Notes: generated by a model from the letters alone, not told the origin. Positions 1 through 9,452 are shown, counted from the first letter of the stretch. The stretch: 64,000 nucleotides of DNA from Mesorhizobium loti CJ3sym (GCF_000472785.1 NZ_AXAL01000021.1:79399-143398), one strand, 5' to 3'. Numbers and translations: made by a program.

Positions 1-822
1 ATCATCCTGACCATCTATCTGATCTATCCCGTGATCGAGACGCTGCGGCTCTCCTTCCTCGATCGCGGCGGCATCAATTTCGTCGGTCTGGCCAACTATC
101 AATGGGCGTTCGGCGACCGCGACTTCCGCAACTCGATCCTCAACAACGTGCTGTGGCTGGCCGTCGTGCCCGCCGCCTGCACCTTCCTTGGCCTGATCAT
201 TGCGGTGCTGACCGACAAGATCTGGTGGGGCACGATCGCCAAGAGCCTGATCTTCCTGCCGCTGGCGATCTCCTTCGTCGGCGCCAGCGTGATCTGGAAA
301 TTCATCTACGAATATCGCGGCGAGGGTCAGGTGCAGATCGGCATCCTCAATGCCATCATCCAGCATTTCGGCGGCCAGCCGCAGGTTTGGATATCGCTAC
401 CGTTCTGGAACAATTTCTTCCTGATGGTCATCCTGATCTGGATCCAGACCGGCTTTGCCATGGTCATCCTGTCCTCGGCCCTGCGCGGCATTCCGGAGGA
501 GACTCTGGAAGCCGCGGTCATCGACGGCGCCAACCCGTTCCAGATCTTCTGGAAGATCATGGTGCCGCAGATCTGGGGTACGATCGCGGTGGTGTGGACC
601 ACGATCACCATCCTGGTTCTGAAAGTGTTCGACATCGTGCTGACCATGACCAACGGCCAGTGGAACAGCCAGGTGCTGGCCAATCTGATGTTCGACTGGA
701 TGTTCCGCGGCGGCGGCGATTTCGGCCGTGGCGCGACAATCGCCATCATCATCATGATCGCGGTCATTCCGATCATGGTCTGGAACATCCGCCAGGCCAA
801 CAAAGAAACGGGAGGGCATTGA
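1..822 (+). CDS. aglF: Alpha-glucoside ABC transporter permease AglF (5' truncated)
   Basis: This is an inner-membrane permease of the MalF type and one half of the translocation channel for alpha-glucosides such as sucrose, maltose or trehalose. The reading frame is open from the first base, so the start lies outside the window; 273 codons are visible. Several hydrophobic segments are seen. The cytoplasmic EAA loop that contacts the ATPase reads EAAVIDGANPFQIFWKI, around bases 511-558. It lies one base ahead of aglG and is followed by the glucosidase and the ATPase, the order of the rhizobial aglEFGAK operon. The binding protein aglE is expected just upstream. The gene name rests on operon order and family resemblance; the sugar specificity is inferred. 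Confidence 0.9.
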   Translation: MILTIYLIYPVIETLRLSFLDRGGINFVGLANYQWAFGDRDFRNSILNNVLWLAVVPAACTFLGLIIAVLTDKIWWGTIAKSLIFLPLAISFVGASVIWKFIYEYRGEGQVQIGILNAIIQHFGGQPQVWISLPFWNNFFLMVILIWIQTGFAMVILSSALRGIPEETLEAAVIDGANPFQIFWKIMVPQIWGTIAVVWTTITILVLKVFDIVLTMTNGQWNSQVLANLMFDWMFRGGGDFGRGATIAIIIMIAVIPIMVWNIRQANKETGGH

Positions 823-823
823 G

Positions 824-1978
824 ATGGCCGTCGCGACCGGAAATTCCTTTGCCAGCCGCTTCGGCGTCCACATCGCGGTGCTGATCTTCGTTACGATCTG
901 GACCATCCCGACACTCGGCATCCTGGTCTCCTCGCTGCGCGACAAGGACCAGATCATCGCTTCGGGCTGGTGGAATTCGTTCTCCAGTTCCAGCCAGACC
1001 GAAGCCGGCCGACTGCCGCCCGCCTCGGCGCAGACCCAGAAGGACGGCAAGTTCGTTCTCGAGGGCAACATCTTCGGCGACGGCGCCAAGCGCGCCATCA
1101 GCGCCTTCGGCGTCAAGGCGGCGGCCCCGACGCAGTATCCGGCCGGCAGTTCGGCCGATCTCGGTGACGGCGTCACCCTGCAGGTCAATGCCGACGGCAG
1201 CTTCGTCATGATCTCGCCCAAGGCGTTCGAGGGCGATCGCGGCCAGCGCGTCTATTACGCCTCGTCGGCGCCGCCGAAATTCACCACCGACAATTACAAG
1301 ACCGTGCTGCTTTCCGAAGGCATCGGCCGCTCATTCATGAACTCGCTGACCGTCACCATTCCGGCGACCGTCATCCCGATCCTGATCGCGGCCTTTGCCG
1401 CCTATGCACTGGCCTGGATGCGCTTTCCCGGCAGGGCACTGCTGATCGCGGTCATCATCGGCCTGCTGGTGGTGCCGCTGCAGATGTCGCTGATCCCGCT
1501 GTTGAAACTCTACAACGGCGTCGGCACGTTCTTCGGCGTGCCGTCGAAGACCTATCTCGGCATCTGGCTGGCCCATACCGGCTTCGGCCTGCCCTTCGCC
1601 ATCTATCTGCTCAGGAGCTACATTGCCGGCCTGCCGCGCGAAATCATGGAATCGGCGCGCATCGACGGCGCCAGCGATTTCGAGATCTTCGTCAAGATCG
1701 TGCTGCCGCTGTCATTCCCAGTGCTTGCCTCGTTTGCCATCTTCCAGTTTCTGTGGGTATGGAACGATCTGCTGGTGGCAATGGTTTTCCTCGGTACGGA
1801 AGCAGACCAGATCGTGCTGACGGCCAAGCTCAACGCGCTGCTTGGCTCGCGCGGCGGCGATTGGGAGATTCTGACGACATCGGCCTTTGTGACCATCATC
1901 GTGCCGCTGATCGTGTTCTTCTCGCTGCAGCGCTATTTCGTCCGCGGGCTGCTTGCCGGTTCCGTAAAAGGAGGCTGA
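824..1978 (+). CDS. aglG: Alpha-glucoside ABC transporter permease AglG
   Basis: This is the MalG-type inner-membrane permease that pairs with AglF. The product is 384 aa, about 90-100 residues longer than common MalG-type permeases. The extra length is a soluble stretch of about residues 45-165 between the first membrane helix (about 12-35) and the second (from about 170). By topology it should lie in the periplasm. The EAA loop (ESARIDGASDFEIFVKIVLP) starts near residue 276. The ATG follows the aglF stop by one base, with GGAGGG upstream, so the two are translationally linked. It is transcribed with aglA and aglK. Confidence 0.92.
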   Translation: MAVATGNSFASRFGVHIAVLIFVTIWTIPTLGILVSSLRDKDQIIASGWWNSFSSSSQTEAGRLPPASAQTQKDGKFVLEGNIFGDGAKRAISAFGVKAAAPTQYPAGSSADLGDGVTLQVNADGSFVMISPKAFEGDRGQRVYYASSAPPKFTTDNYKTVLLSEGIGRSFMNSLTVTIPATVIPILIAAFAAYALAWMRFPGRALLIAVIIGLLVVPLQMSLIPLLKLYNGVGTFFGVPSKTYLGIWLAHTGFGLPFAIYLLRSYIAGLPREIMESARIDGASDFEIFVKIVLPLSFPVLASFAIFQFLWVWNDLLVAMVFLGTEADQIVLTAKLNALLGSRGGDWEILTTSAFVTIIVPLIVFFSLQRYFVRGLLAGSVKGG

Positions 1979-1982
1979 GACC

Positions 1983-3647
1983 ATGCAATCCGCTTTGAAA
2001 GCCAGTTCGAACCCTGACCTCGCCGCCGATCGTGATTGGTGGCGAGGTGCGGTGATCTACCAGATCTATCCGCGCAGCTACCAGGATTCGAACGGCGACG
2101 GCATTGGCGACTTGAAAGGCATCATCGGACGGTTGCCCTACATCGCCGCGCTCGGCGCGGACGCCATCTGGATCTCGCCCTTCTTCAAGTCGCCGATGAA
2201 GGATTTCGGCTACGACGTCTCGGACTATTGCGACGTCGACCCGATGTTCGGCACGCTGGCCGATTTCGACGCACTGACGGCGGAGGCGCACCGGCTGGGT
2301 CTCAAGGTGATGATCGACGAAGTGCTGTCGCATACGGCGGACAGCCATCCCTGGTTCGGGGAAAGCCGGGCGAGCCGCACCAATCCCAAGGCGGACTGGT
2401 ATGTCTGGGCGGACGCCAGGCCCGACGGCACGCCGCCCAACAACTGGCTGTCGATCTTCGGCGGATCGGCTTGGCAATGGGACACCAGCCGCCAGCAATA
2501 TTACCTGCACAATTTCCTGGCCGAACAGCCCGACCTCAACTTCCACAACCGCGAGGTCCAGGACGCACTGCTCGACGTCACCCGCTTCTGGCTGGAGCGC
2601 GGCGTCGACGGTTTCCGCCTCGACACGATCAATTTCTACTTCCACAGCCAGGGCCTGGAAAACAATCCGCCGTTGCCGCCGGAAGAGCGCAACGACCAGA
2701 CCGCGCCGGCGGTAAATCCCTACAACTACCAGGACCACATCTACGACAAGAGCCGCCCGGAAAACCTCGGCTTCCTCGAACGTTTCCGCGCCCTGCTCGA
2801 CGAATATCCAGCGACCGCTGCGGTCGGTGAAGTCGGCGATTCGCAGCGCGGGCTGGAAGTGGTGGCAGCCTACACCGCCGGCGGCAAGCGCGTGCACATG
2901 TGCTATTCCTTCGACTTCCTGGCGCCGGAAAAGATCAGTGCCGGCAAGGTCCGCTCGGTGCTGGAAGCGTTCGGCAAGGTTGCCAGCGACGGCTGGTCGT
3001 GCTGGGCCTTTTCCAATCATGACGTGATGCGCCCGGCCTCGCGCTGGGCTGCCAACGAGGCCGATCCGACCGCCTATCTCAAGGTCATCTCGGCATTGCT
3101 GATGTCACTGCGCGGCTCGGTCTGCATCTACCAGGGCGAGGAGCTCGGGCTCGGCGAGGCCGATTTGCGCTTCGAGGATTTGCAGGATCCCTACGGCATC
3201 CGCTTCTGGCCGGAATTCAAGGGCCGCGATGGCTGCCGCACGCCCATGGTGTGGGATGGCGGCGCCAGGAATGGCGGCTTCTCCCAGGCAAAGCCCTGGT
3301 TGCCGGTGCCGGCCAAGCATCTGTCGCAGGCGGTCAATGTCCAGCAGGGCGACCCGGCTTCGCTGCTTGAGCACTACAGGCGCTTCCTCACCTTCCGCCG
3401 CGCCCATCCGGTGCTGGCCAAGGGAGACATCACCTTCATTGAAAGCCAGGGCGACACCGTCGCCTTCACGCGCCGGGCGGGCAATGAACAGATCGTCTGT
3501 GCCTTCAACCTCGGCGCCAAGCCGGCCAAGATTGACCTTGGCAACCGGCCGCTGCAACCTTTGCCGGGACACGGGTTTTCCGGACAGGCGAGCACCGGTT
3601 CGATCGAACTCGGCGGTTACGGCGCCTGGTTCGGACGCATCGACTGA
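1983..3647 (+). CDS. aglA: Alpha-glucosidase, GH13 family (AglA)
   Basis: This is a cytoplasmic glycoside hydrolase of family 13 (oligo-1,6-glucosidase/alpha-glucosidase type), 554 aa, that splits imported alpha-glucosides. GH13 conserved regions are visible: DEVLSHTADSHPWF (region I), GVDGFRLDT with nucleophile D214 (region II), VGEVGD with acid/base E283 (region III) and FSNHD with D347 (region IV). The N-terminus has the typical WWRGAVIYQIYPRSYQD. No signal peptide is seen, consistent with hydrolysis after uptake. It lies 4 bases after aglG and 31 bases before aglK. Whether sucrose, maltose or trehalose is preferred cannot be read from the sequence. Confidence 0.93.
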   Translation: MQSALKASSNPDLAADRDWWRGAVIYQIYPRSYQDSNGDGIGDLKGIIGRLPYIAALGADAIWISPFFKSPMKDFGYDVSDYCDVDPMFGTLADFDALTAEAHRLGLKVMIDEVLSHTADSHPWFGESRASRTNPKADWYVWADARPDGTPPNNWLSIFGGSAWQWDTSRQQYYLHNFLAEQPDLNFHNREVQDALLDVTRFWLERGVDGFRLDTINFYFHSQGLENNPPLPPEERNDQTAPAVNPYNYQDHIYDKSRPENLGFLERFRALLDEYPATAAVGEVGDSQRGLEVVAAYTAGGKRVHMCYSFDFLAPEKISAGKVRSVLEAFGKVASDGWSCWAFSNHDVMRPASRWAANEADPTAYLKVISALLMSLRGSVCIYQGEELGLGEADLRFEDLQDPYGIRFWPEFKGRDGCRTPMVWDGGARNGGFSQAKPWLPVPAKHLSQAVNVQQGDPASLLEHYRRFLTFRRAHPVLAKGDITFIESQGDTVAFTRRAGNEQIVCAFNLGAKPAKIDLGNRPLQPLPGHGFSGQASTGSIELGGYGAWFGRID

Positions 3648-3678
3648 AATCTTTGAGGACATCACTGGGAGGAAACCA

Positions 3679-4791
<1,113 letters not shown>

Positions 4792-4822
4792 AGCGGCCAG
4801 GCCCGTTGAATCAAGGCACAAA

Positions 4823-4855
4823 AAAAGAGCGGCGGGCCAGGCCCGCCGCTCTTTT
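4823..4855. terminator. Bidirectional Rho-independent terminator
   Basis: The perfect inverted repeat AAAAGAGCGGCGGGCC (4823-4838) / GGCCCGCCGCTCTTTT (4840-4855) has A and T tracts on both sides. It can therefore stop aglK transcription on the plus strand and the DUF680-like genes arriving on the minus strand. It sits exactly between the two convergent units. Confidence 0.9.
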
Positions 4856-4873
4856 CTGGATCGACTTTGGCTG

Positions 4874-5110
4874 TTAGTGGCCGAAGAGGTTCCGGTCGCT
4901 GCCCTGGGGCGCCGACTTCTGCACGTCGCCAGAGGAGTTAAGCAGCTTGTAGACGGGCGAGCCGTTTTCGCGGATCGAACCCGTACGCGAGTTGTCAACC
5001 GAAGTCGCAGCAGGCGGGTTGGCGCTATTGGCGTTGTAGTTGTCGCTGCCGGCGAAAGCGCTGCCGGAAATGGCCAGAACGGCGGCGGCAGCAAGGATGA
5101 TCTTCTTCAT
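4874..5110 (-). CDS. Small secreted DUF680-like protein, copy 1
   Basis: A 78-aa protein: a signal peptide MKKIILAAAAVLAISGSAFA, then a short polar Asn/Ser-rich chain ending in DRNLFGH. It matches my memory of DUF680, small periplasmic proteins of unknown function found mostly in Mesorhizobium. The start is set at the MKK codon (5110), preceded by AGGAGA; the frame continues 7 codons upstream without a better ribosome site. Two paralogues lie directly upstream, each with its own ribosome site. This copy differs most, with an insertion (SPVYKLLNSSGDVQ) before the conserved tail. It has no catalytic motif, and its function is unknown. Confidence 0.85.
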   Translation of the reverse strand: MKKIILAAAAVLAISGSAFAGSDNYNANSANPPAATSVDNSRTGSIRENGSPVYKLLNSSGDVQKSAPQGSDRNLFGH

Positions 5111-5178
5111 TTCAAGTCTCCTGAATTTCAAGTTTCAACAGAGCGGCAGGCAAGCCCACCGCTCCGGAGGATCGGCTG

Positions 5179-5382
5179 TTAGTGGCCGAAGAGGTTGCGG
5201 TCGGCACCCTGGACAGGTGCCTGGGCAGCCGGTTCCGACTTCTTGATCGAAGCCGTGTACGAGCTGTCGGTCGAAGCAACAGCGGACTGGTTGGCGCCAT
5301 TGGAGCCAAAGTTGTCGCTGCCTGCGAAAGCGCTGCCGGAGATGGCCAGAACGGCGGCGGCAGCAAGAATGATCTTCTTCAT
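5179..5382 (-). CDS. Small secreted DUF680-like protein, copy 2
   Basis: A 67-aa precursor with the same signal peptide as copy 1 (MKKIILAAAAVLAISGSAFA) and a mature chain of about 47 residues (GSDNFGSNGANQS...) ending DRNLFGH. The ATG at 5382 has AGGAGA about 8 bases upstream. The 5' leader is nearly identical to that of copy 1, which points to tandem duplication of the whole unit. There is no cysteine and no transmembrane segment after the signal peptide, so a free periplasmic or secreted product is expected. Role unknown. Confidence 0.87.
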   Translation of the reverse strand: MKKIILAAAAVLAISGSAFAGSDNFGSNGANQSAVASTDSSYTASIKKSEPAAQAPVQGADRNLFGH

Positions 5383-5454
5383 TTCAAGTCTCCTGAATTC
5401 TTCGAGTTTCGCCAGGGCGGCGAGCCAAGCCCACCGCCTGTTGGTGATCGGCAG

Positions 5455-5655
5455 TTAGTTGTTGCCGAAGAGGTTGCGGTCGGCACCCGTGACAGGCGTC
5501 TGAGCAGCCGGTTCCGACTTCTTGACCGAAGCCGTGTACGAGCTGTCGACAGCAGCAGTGGCTGCAGGGGCATTCGAACCGTAGTGGTCGCTACCAGCGA
5601 AGGCGCTGCCGGAAATGGCCAGAAGGGCGGCGGCAGTGAGAATTATCTTTTTCAT
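5455..5655 (-). CDS. Small secreted DUF680-like protein, copy 3
   Basis: A 66-aa precursor with signal peptide MKKIILTAAALLAISGSAFA and a mature part starting GSDHYGSN and ending DRNLFGNN. The start at 5655 is chosen because it begins the signal peptide and has GGAG upstream; the frame stays open to 5772 but those codons have no homologous counterpart. It is the first gene of the three on the minus strand, so the promoter for all of them probably lies in the AT-rich region after 5656. It shares the SSYTAS-KKSEPAAQ-P core with copy 2, so copies 2 and 3 are the closer pair. Confidence 0.85.
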   Translation of the reverse strand: MKKIILTAAALLAISGSAFAGSDHYGSNAPAATAAVDSSYTASVKKSEPAAQTPVTGADRNLFGNN

Positions 5656-6171
5656 TTTAAGTACTCCAGTATTTTTGTATTTTTGCTGTCCGTCTAGCGG
5701 CGTGTCTTGGGATGAAATCGCGTCGTTCGGACAGCCCCGATGTGGGTGAGCCGTCTGCCGGATTCCAATCACGAAGTTGTTCCGTCTGGGCCATGATTTT
5801 ACATCTTGTAATTTTAATAAGCATGCCTATTATCTTATTTTATGTATATAATACAGATACTTAAATAAACATCCCTCCCACTCACCGAGTGTATCCGGGC
5901 GTCAGCGTTCACACCGTCCTGCACGCATTGTCAACAGAAACGAACCGTTCGGTTCGATTTTAGAAGTTGCTAATAGTCACTTTTCGATACCCCCGACCTC
6001 TTTTGCCCCCGCCTGGAGCCGGACAAGAGACGATTCGAAACAGCACAGATGGCCAGCCAAACAGGATCTCAGCTGTTCAGTCGCTGGCCGGAGCGTTCGT
6101 CAAGCGTGTCGCGCCGCATGGATGCGATGTCGTTTTCGTGCCGACACCGGGACGCATGTCGTGATTAGATC
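5656..6171. other. Long intergenic region with an AT-rich block
   Basis: There is no convincing gene in these roughly 500 bases. Bases about 5785-5875 are strikingly AT-rich for this genome and contain several TATAAT/TATTAT-like stretches, a plausible promoter region for the minus-strand DUF680-like genes. The rest is ordinary-GC sequence leading to the riboswitch. Short open frames here (for example near 5967-6164) have neither a good ribosome site nor family resemblance. Confidence 0.5.
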
Positions 6172-6365
6172 ATCACATCTCAGGTGCTGCTTCGTCATGA
6201 CGAAGCGGAGAATTGGGAAGCCGGTCAGAATCCGGCGCTGCCCCCGCAACGGTGGTGGAGTTCAAGTCGCAACGGGAGACCACTGGGCGAAAGCCTGGGA
6301 AGGTGTCGCGATGGTCCGAAAGGACAACTCCAGAGCCCGGAAACCAGCCCGAGATTGTTGAACTC
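6172..6365 (+). promoter_or_regulatory. Cobalamin (B12) riboswitch
   Basis: The conserved core is clear: GGAAGCCGGTCAGAATCCGG at 6216-6235, GCTGCCCCCGCAACGG at 6237-6252, a CCACTGGGCGAAAGCCTGGG helix region near 6280-6300, and the B12 box GAGCCCGGAAACCAGCCCGAG at about 6333-6353. Order and spacing match the class of adenosylcobalamin/cobalamin aptamers. It sits 115-120 bases before the Rieske oxygenase gene on the same strand, with GC-rich stem-capable sequence at about 6375-6440 that could be the expression platform. Known B12 riboswitches usually repress their gene when cobalamin is abundant. That the Rieske gene is the target is inferred from position. Confidence 0.9.
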
Positions 6366-6480
6366 GACTGATCGCGGTGGGCGGTCAAGAGGCGGATGGT
6401 GCATGCCCGGCTTCCGCCGGCCTGCGTCCGGTCCTTCCTCCGTCACCACCAGTTCAGTCCTTGAAGTATGAGGACAGGAC

Positions 6481-7728
6481 ATGGATGCTCGCAACGAAAT
6501 GCTGAGGCTCTTGAACAGCCGCAGGGACGGGTTCTCGCTCGAGCAACCCTTCTACACCGACCCGGACTATTTCAAGCTGGACATGGAGCTGATCTGGTAT
6601 CGCGACTGGCTGTTCATCGGCCATGATTGCGAACTGCCGAAACCAGGCAGCTTCATCACCGTGCAGATCGGCGACTATCCGGTCGTGCTGGTGCGCGACC
6701 AGCAGGGCAAGATCAACGCTTTCCACAATTCCTGCCGCCATCGCGGCAGCCGTGTCTGCAACACCGACAAGGGCACCGCCGCCAAGCTGGTCTGTCCCTA
6801 TCACCAGTGGACCTATGAGCTGGACGGCCGCCTGCTGTTCGCCCGCCAGATGGCCGACGGTTTCGACAAGAGCCAGTTCAGCCTGAAGCCGGTCGCCTGC
6901 GAAAGTGTCGCCGGCTACATCTTCATCTGTTTGGCAAAGGAGCCGGCCGACTTCGCGCCGATGCGGGCAATGATCGAACCCTATCTCAAGCCACACCGGC
7001 TGGGCGAGGCGAAGGTCGCCTTCGAGAGCACAATTGTCGAGAAGGGCAACTGGAAACTCGTCTGGGAAAACAACCGCGAATGCTACCATTGCGCCGGCAA
7101 CCATCCGGAACTCTGCAAGACCTTCCCGGAAGCACCGACCGTGACCGGCGTGCAAGGCGCCGACAGCGATCCCGAAATGCTGGCGCACTGGGCGAAATGC
7201 GAGGCCGCCGGCCTGCCGAGCAAGTTCCGCATCGATCCGGCCGGACAATATCGCGCCACGCGCGCGCCGCTGCTGCGCGATGCGGTCAGCTATACTATGA
7301 CCGGCAAGCGGGCGGTGAAGAAGAGCCTGTCCGACAGCGTCTCGGCCGACCGCATCGGCACCTTGATGCACTATCACTACCCGACGACGTGGAACCACAT
7401 CCTCATCGACCATGCCGTCACTTTCCGCGTGCTGCCGATCAGCGCCACGGAAACCGCGGTGACGACCAAATGGCTGGTGCACAAGGATGCGGTCGAGGGC
7501 GTCGACTACGATCTCGCAGAGCTCACCCATGTCTGGACCGAGACCAACGACCAGGACCGCCGCATCGTCGAGGAAAACGCCTTTGGCATCCTGTCGCCGG
7601 CCTATGAACCCGGCCCCTATTCGGAGCTGCATGAGGGCGGCGTGATCCAGTTCGTCGACTGGTACGCGCGCTTCATCGGTCCGCGCCTTGCCGAAGGCGG
7701 CCGGCCAGCGCTGCGCAGCGTGGCTTGA
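6481..7728 (+). CDS. Rieske non-heme iron oxygenase, GbcA-like
   Basis: The 415-aa terminal oxygenase has an N-terminal Rieske [2Fe-2S] domain (ligands C85-x-H87 and C105-x2-H108) and a C-terminal catalytic domain. The catalytic part contains NNRECYHCAGNHPELC (from about residue 198), the mononuclear iron motif typical of the choline/glycine betaine/carnitine-type oxygenases. The best functional guess is glycine betaine monooxygenase, which gives dimethylglycine plus formaldehyde; another quaternary amine is possible. The ATG follows GAGGACAGG. The reductase partner starts 11 bases downstream. The unusual feature is the cobalamin riboswitch in the leader. I give no gene symbol because the substrate is not certain. 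Confidence 0.9.
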   Translation: MDARNEMLRLLNSRRDGFSLEQPFYTDPDYFKLDMELIWYRDWLFIGHDCELPKPGSFITVQIGDYPVVLVRDQQGKINAFHNSCRHRGSRVCNTDKGTAAKLVCPYHQWTYELDGRLLFARQMADGFDKSQFSLKPVACESVAGYIFICLAKEPADFAPMRAMIEPYLKPHRLGEAKVAFESTIVEKGNWKLVWENNRECYHCAGNHPELCKTFPEAPTVTGVQGADSDPEMLAHWAKCEAAGLPSKFRIDPAGQYRATRAPLLRDAVSYTMTGKRAVKKSLSDSVSADRIGTLMHYHYPTTWNHILIDHAVTFRVLPISATETAVTTKWLVHKDAVEGVDYDLAELTHVWTETNDQDRRIVEENAFGILSPAYEPGPYSELHEGGVIQFVDWYARFIGPRLAEGGRPALRSVA

Positions 7729-7739
7729 GAGGTTGAGGA

Positions 7740-8849
7740 ATGAACGCGATGACTGACCTTGGCCTTTATCGTCATCTCGATCAGATGGCGCCCTGGAACG
7801 ACAGGTTGCAGGTACTGGAGGTGATCGGCGTCAGCGACGAAGCGCCAGACGTGAAGACCTTCACTTTCCGCTCCGACAACCAGACCTGGTTCCGCTACAA
7901 GCCGGGCCAGTTCGTGACGCTTGAGCTGCCGACGCCAGACGGGCCGCTGATGCGCACCTATACACTATCGTCGTCGCCGTCACGGCCGTTCTCCATTGCG
8001 GTGACGGTGAAGGCGCAGGCGGGCAGCATCGGCACACGCTGGATGTTCGACCATCTGAAGCCCGGCTCGCACGTCAAGGCCTATGGACCGAGCGGCGACT
8101 TCTCGCTGCACAGCCATCCGGCGGCCAAATATCTGTTCATCTCGGCCGGTTCGGGCGTGACGCCGATGATGTCGATGCTGCGCTGGCTGAACGACTGCGC
8201 GCCATGGACCGATGTCGGCTTCGTCAATTGTGCACGGCGTGCCGAAGAGATCATCTTCCGCAAGGAACTCGAACTGCTCGGCGGCCATATGCCTGGCCTG
8301 TCGCTCGGCTTCATGATCGAGGAGCGGTCGAGCCGCGAAGGCTGGTACGGCCATATGGGCCGCATCGACGCCATCCGGCTGCCGCTGCTGGCGCCCGATT
8401 TCCGTGAACGTGAAATCTTCTGCTGCGGCCCCGACCCCTTCATGCGTGCCGTGCGCGGGATGCTGGACGCCGCCGGCTTCGACATGACGAAATACCACCA
8501 GGAGAGCTTTGCCGCCCCCGCGGTGGAGGAAATCCCGGCGCCATTCGCAACGCCCGAGCAGGACGGCGTTGCCGTCCCCGTCGAAGCCGCAACCCCGATC
8601 CGGTTCGCGCTTTCGGACGTCGACGCCGAATGTGTCGCCGGCCAGACCGTGCTGCAGACGGCGCGTTCCTCGGGCGTGCGCATTCCAGCCGCTTGCGAAT
8701 TCGGCCTGTGCGGAACCTGCAAGGTCAAGAAAGTTTCCGGCACCGTCGAGATGAGCCACAATGGCGGCATCCTCGACCATGAGATCGATGACGGCTTCAT
8801 CCTGGCCTGCTGCTCGAAGCCGCTGTCGGCGCTCGAAATCGAAGCGTGA
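7740..8849 (+). CDS. Ferredoxin-NAD(P)H reductase component, GbcB-like
   Basis: The 369-aa electron-transfer partner of the preceding oxygenase has three parts. An FAD-binding domain includes RTYTLSSSPS, an NAD-binding domain includes ISAGSGVTPMMSMLRW and FCCGPDPFMRAV, and a C-terminal plant-type [2Fe-2S] ferredoxin domain has C319, C324 and C327 plus a fourth cysteine at 357 or 358. This layout (FNR plus C-terminal ferredoxin) is that of GbcB and related class IA/III reductases. It passes electrons from NAD(P)H to the Rieske centre. It is co-transcribed with the oxygenase (11-base gap). Confidence 0.9.
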   Translation: MNAMTDLGLYRHLDQMAPWNDRLQVLEVIGVSDEAPDVKTFTFRSDNQTWFRYKPGQFVTLELPTPDGPLMRTYTLSSSPSRPFSIAVTVKAQAGSIGTRWMFDHLKPGSHVKAYGPSGDFSLHSHPAAKYLFISAGSGVTPMMSMLRWLNDCAPWTDVGFVNCARRAEEIIFRKELELLGGHMPGLSLGFMIEERSSREGWYGHMGRIDAIRLPLLAPDFREREIFCCGPDPFMRAVRGMLDAAGFDMTKYHQESFAAPAVEEIPAPFATPEQDGVAVPVEAATPIRFALSDVDAECVAGQTVLQTARSSGVRIPAACEFGLCGTCKVKKVSGTVEMSHNGGILDHEIDDGFILACCSKPLSALEIEA

Positions 8850-8988
8850 TCCACTTGGCGACCAACTGATTCCCGAAATGCTCGGGGCCTTGCCGGCGCC
8901 GGTTGCCTTGCCAAGAAAGAACCGAGCGTTTACAGGCGTTGTAGGTGAAGCGATCCTGCTGGAGGGCAGAATTGCGGGCGGGGCGACG

Positions 8989-9420
8989 ATGATGCGTGAT
9001 TCCAATGCCTATGCGGTTGCGAGCAGGGATATTGTCTTCGAATCCTTCGATGGCGAAGCCGTGGTACTCAATCTTGCGAATGGCAAATATTTCGGCTTCT
9101 CCGATTCCGGCAGCAGGGTGTGGCAGGCGCTCTCGTCAGGGGTCGATGCCCAGGCCCTGATCGGGCTGACCGCCGGCGGCTCGACAATAGCCGCGGCCGA
9201 ACTCGACCACTTCATATCGCAATTGCTCGACCTGGGGTTGCTGGCACGTCTGGAAGCGACGGCTCAGCCACTGCCGGGCGAGCTGCCCGCCGAGCTTGCC
9301 GCCACGAGCGAGCCGCTCCATGTGAGCATTCACGACGACCTCGCCGACCTGATCATCGTGGATCCCATTCACGAGGTCGAGGAGCCCCTGGGCTGGCCGG
9401 CGGTCAAGCAGGCATCCTGA
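8989..9420 (+). CDS. PqqD-like protein with acidic C-terminal tail
   Basis: The 143-aa product has a PqqD-type winged-helix domain at about residues 8-90, recognisable by VVLNLANGKYFGFSDSGSRVWQAL, followed by helical segments. PqqD domains bind leader peptides of ribosomally made, modified peptides (the RRE fold) and also occur in uncharacterised sets with HPr-kinase-like proteins. Residues 91-143 are an extra acidic tail containing DLIIVDPIHEVEEPLGWP. The start is placed at ATG 8989 (second ATG at 8992) behind a G-rich site; the frame is open to 8761 inside the previous gene. It is 32 bases ahead of the kinase gene. No separate precursor peptide gene was found between 8850 and 9453. Confidence 0.78.
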   Translation: MMRDSNAYAVASRDIVFESFDGEAVVLNLANGKYFGFSDSGSRVWQALSSGVDAQALIGLTAGGSTIAAAELDHFISQLLDLGLLARLEATAQPLPGELPAELAATSEPLHVSIHDDLADLIIVDPIHEVEEPLGWPAVKQAS

Positions 9421-9452
9421 CGGGCCGATTGCGGCGGGGATAGAGGCGCAGG

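Noticed and set aside
1896..3020. 374-codon minus-strand open frame opposite aglA
   Set aside because: Antisense of a conserved GH13 enzyme.
5967..6164. 65-codon open frame before the riboswitch
   Set aside because: No ribosome site, no family resemblance, composition not gene-like; intergenic.
8850..8988. Possible precursor peptide gene ahead of the PqqD-like gene
   Set aside because: The only ATG-started frame (8878) is in frame with the PqqD-like gene itself, with no separate stop, so no independent peptide can be claimed.
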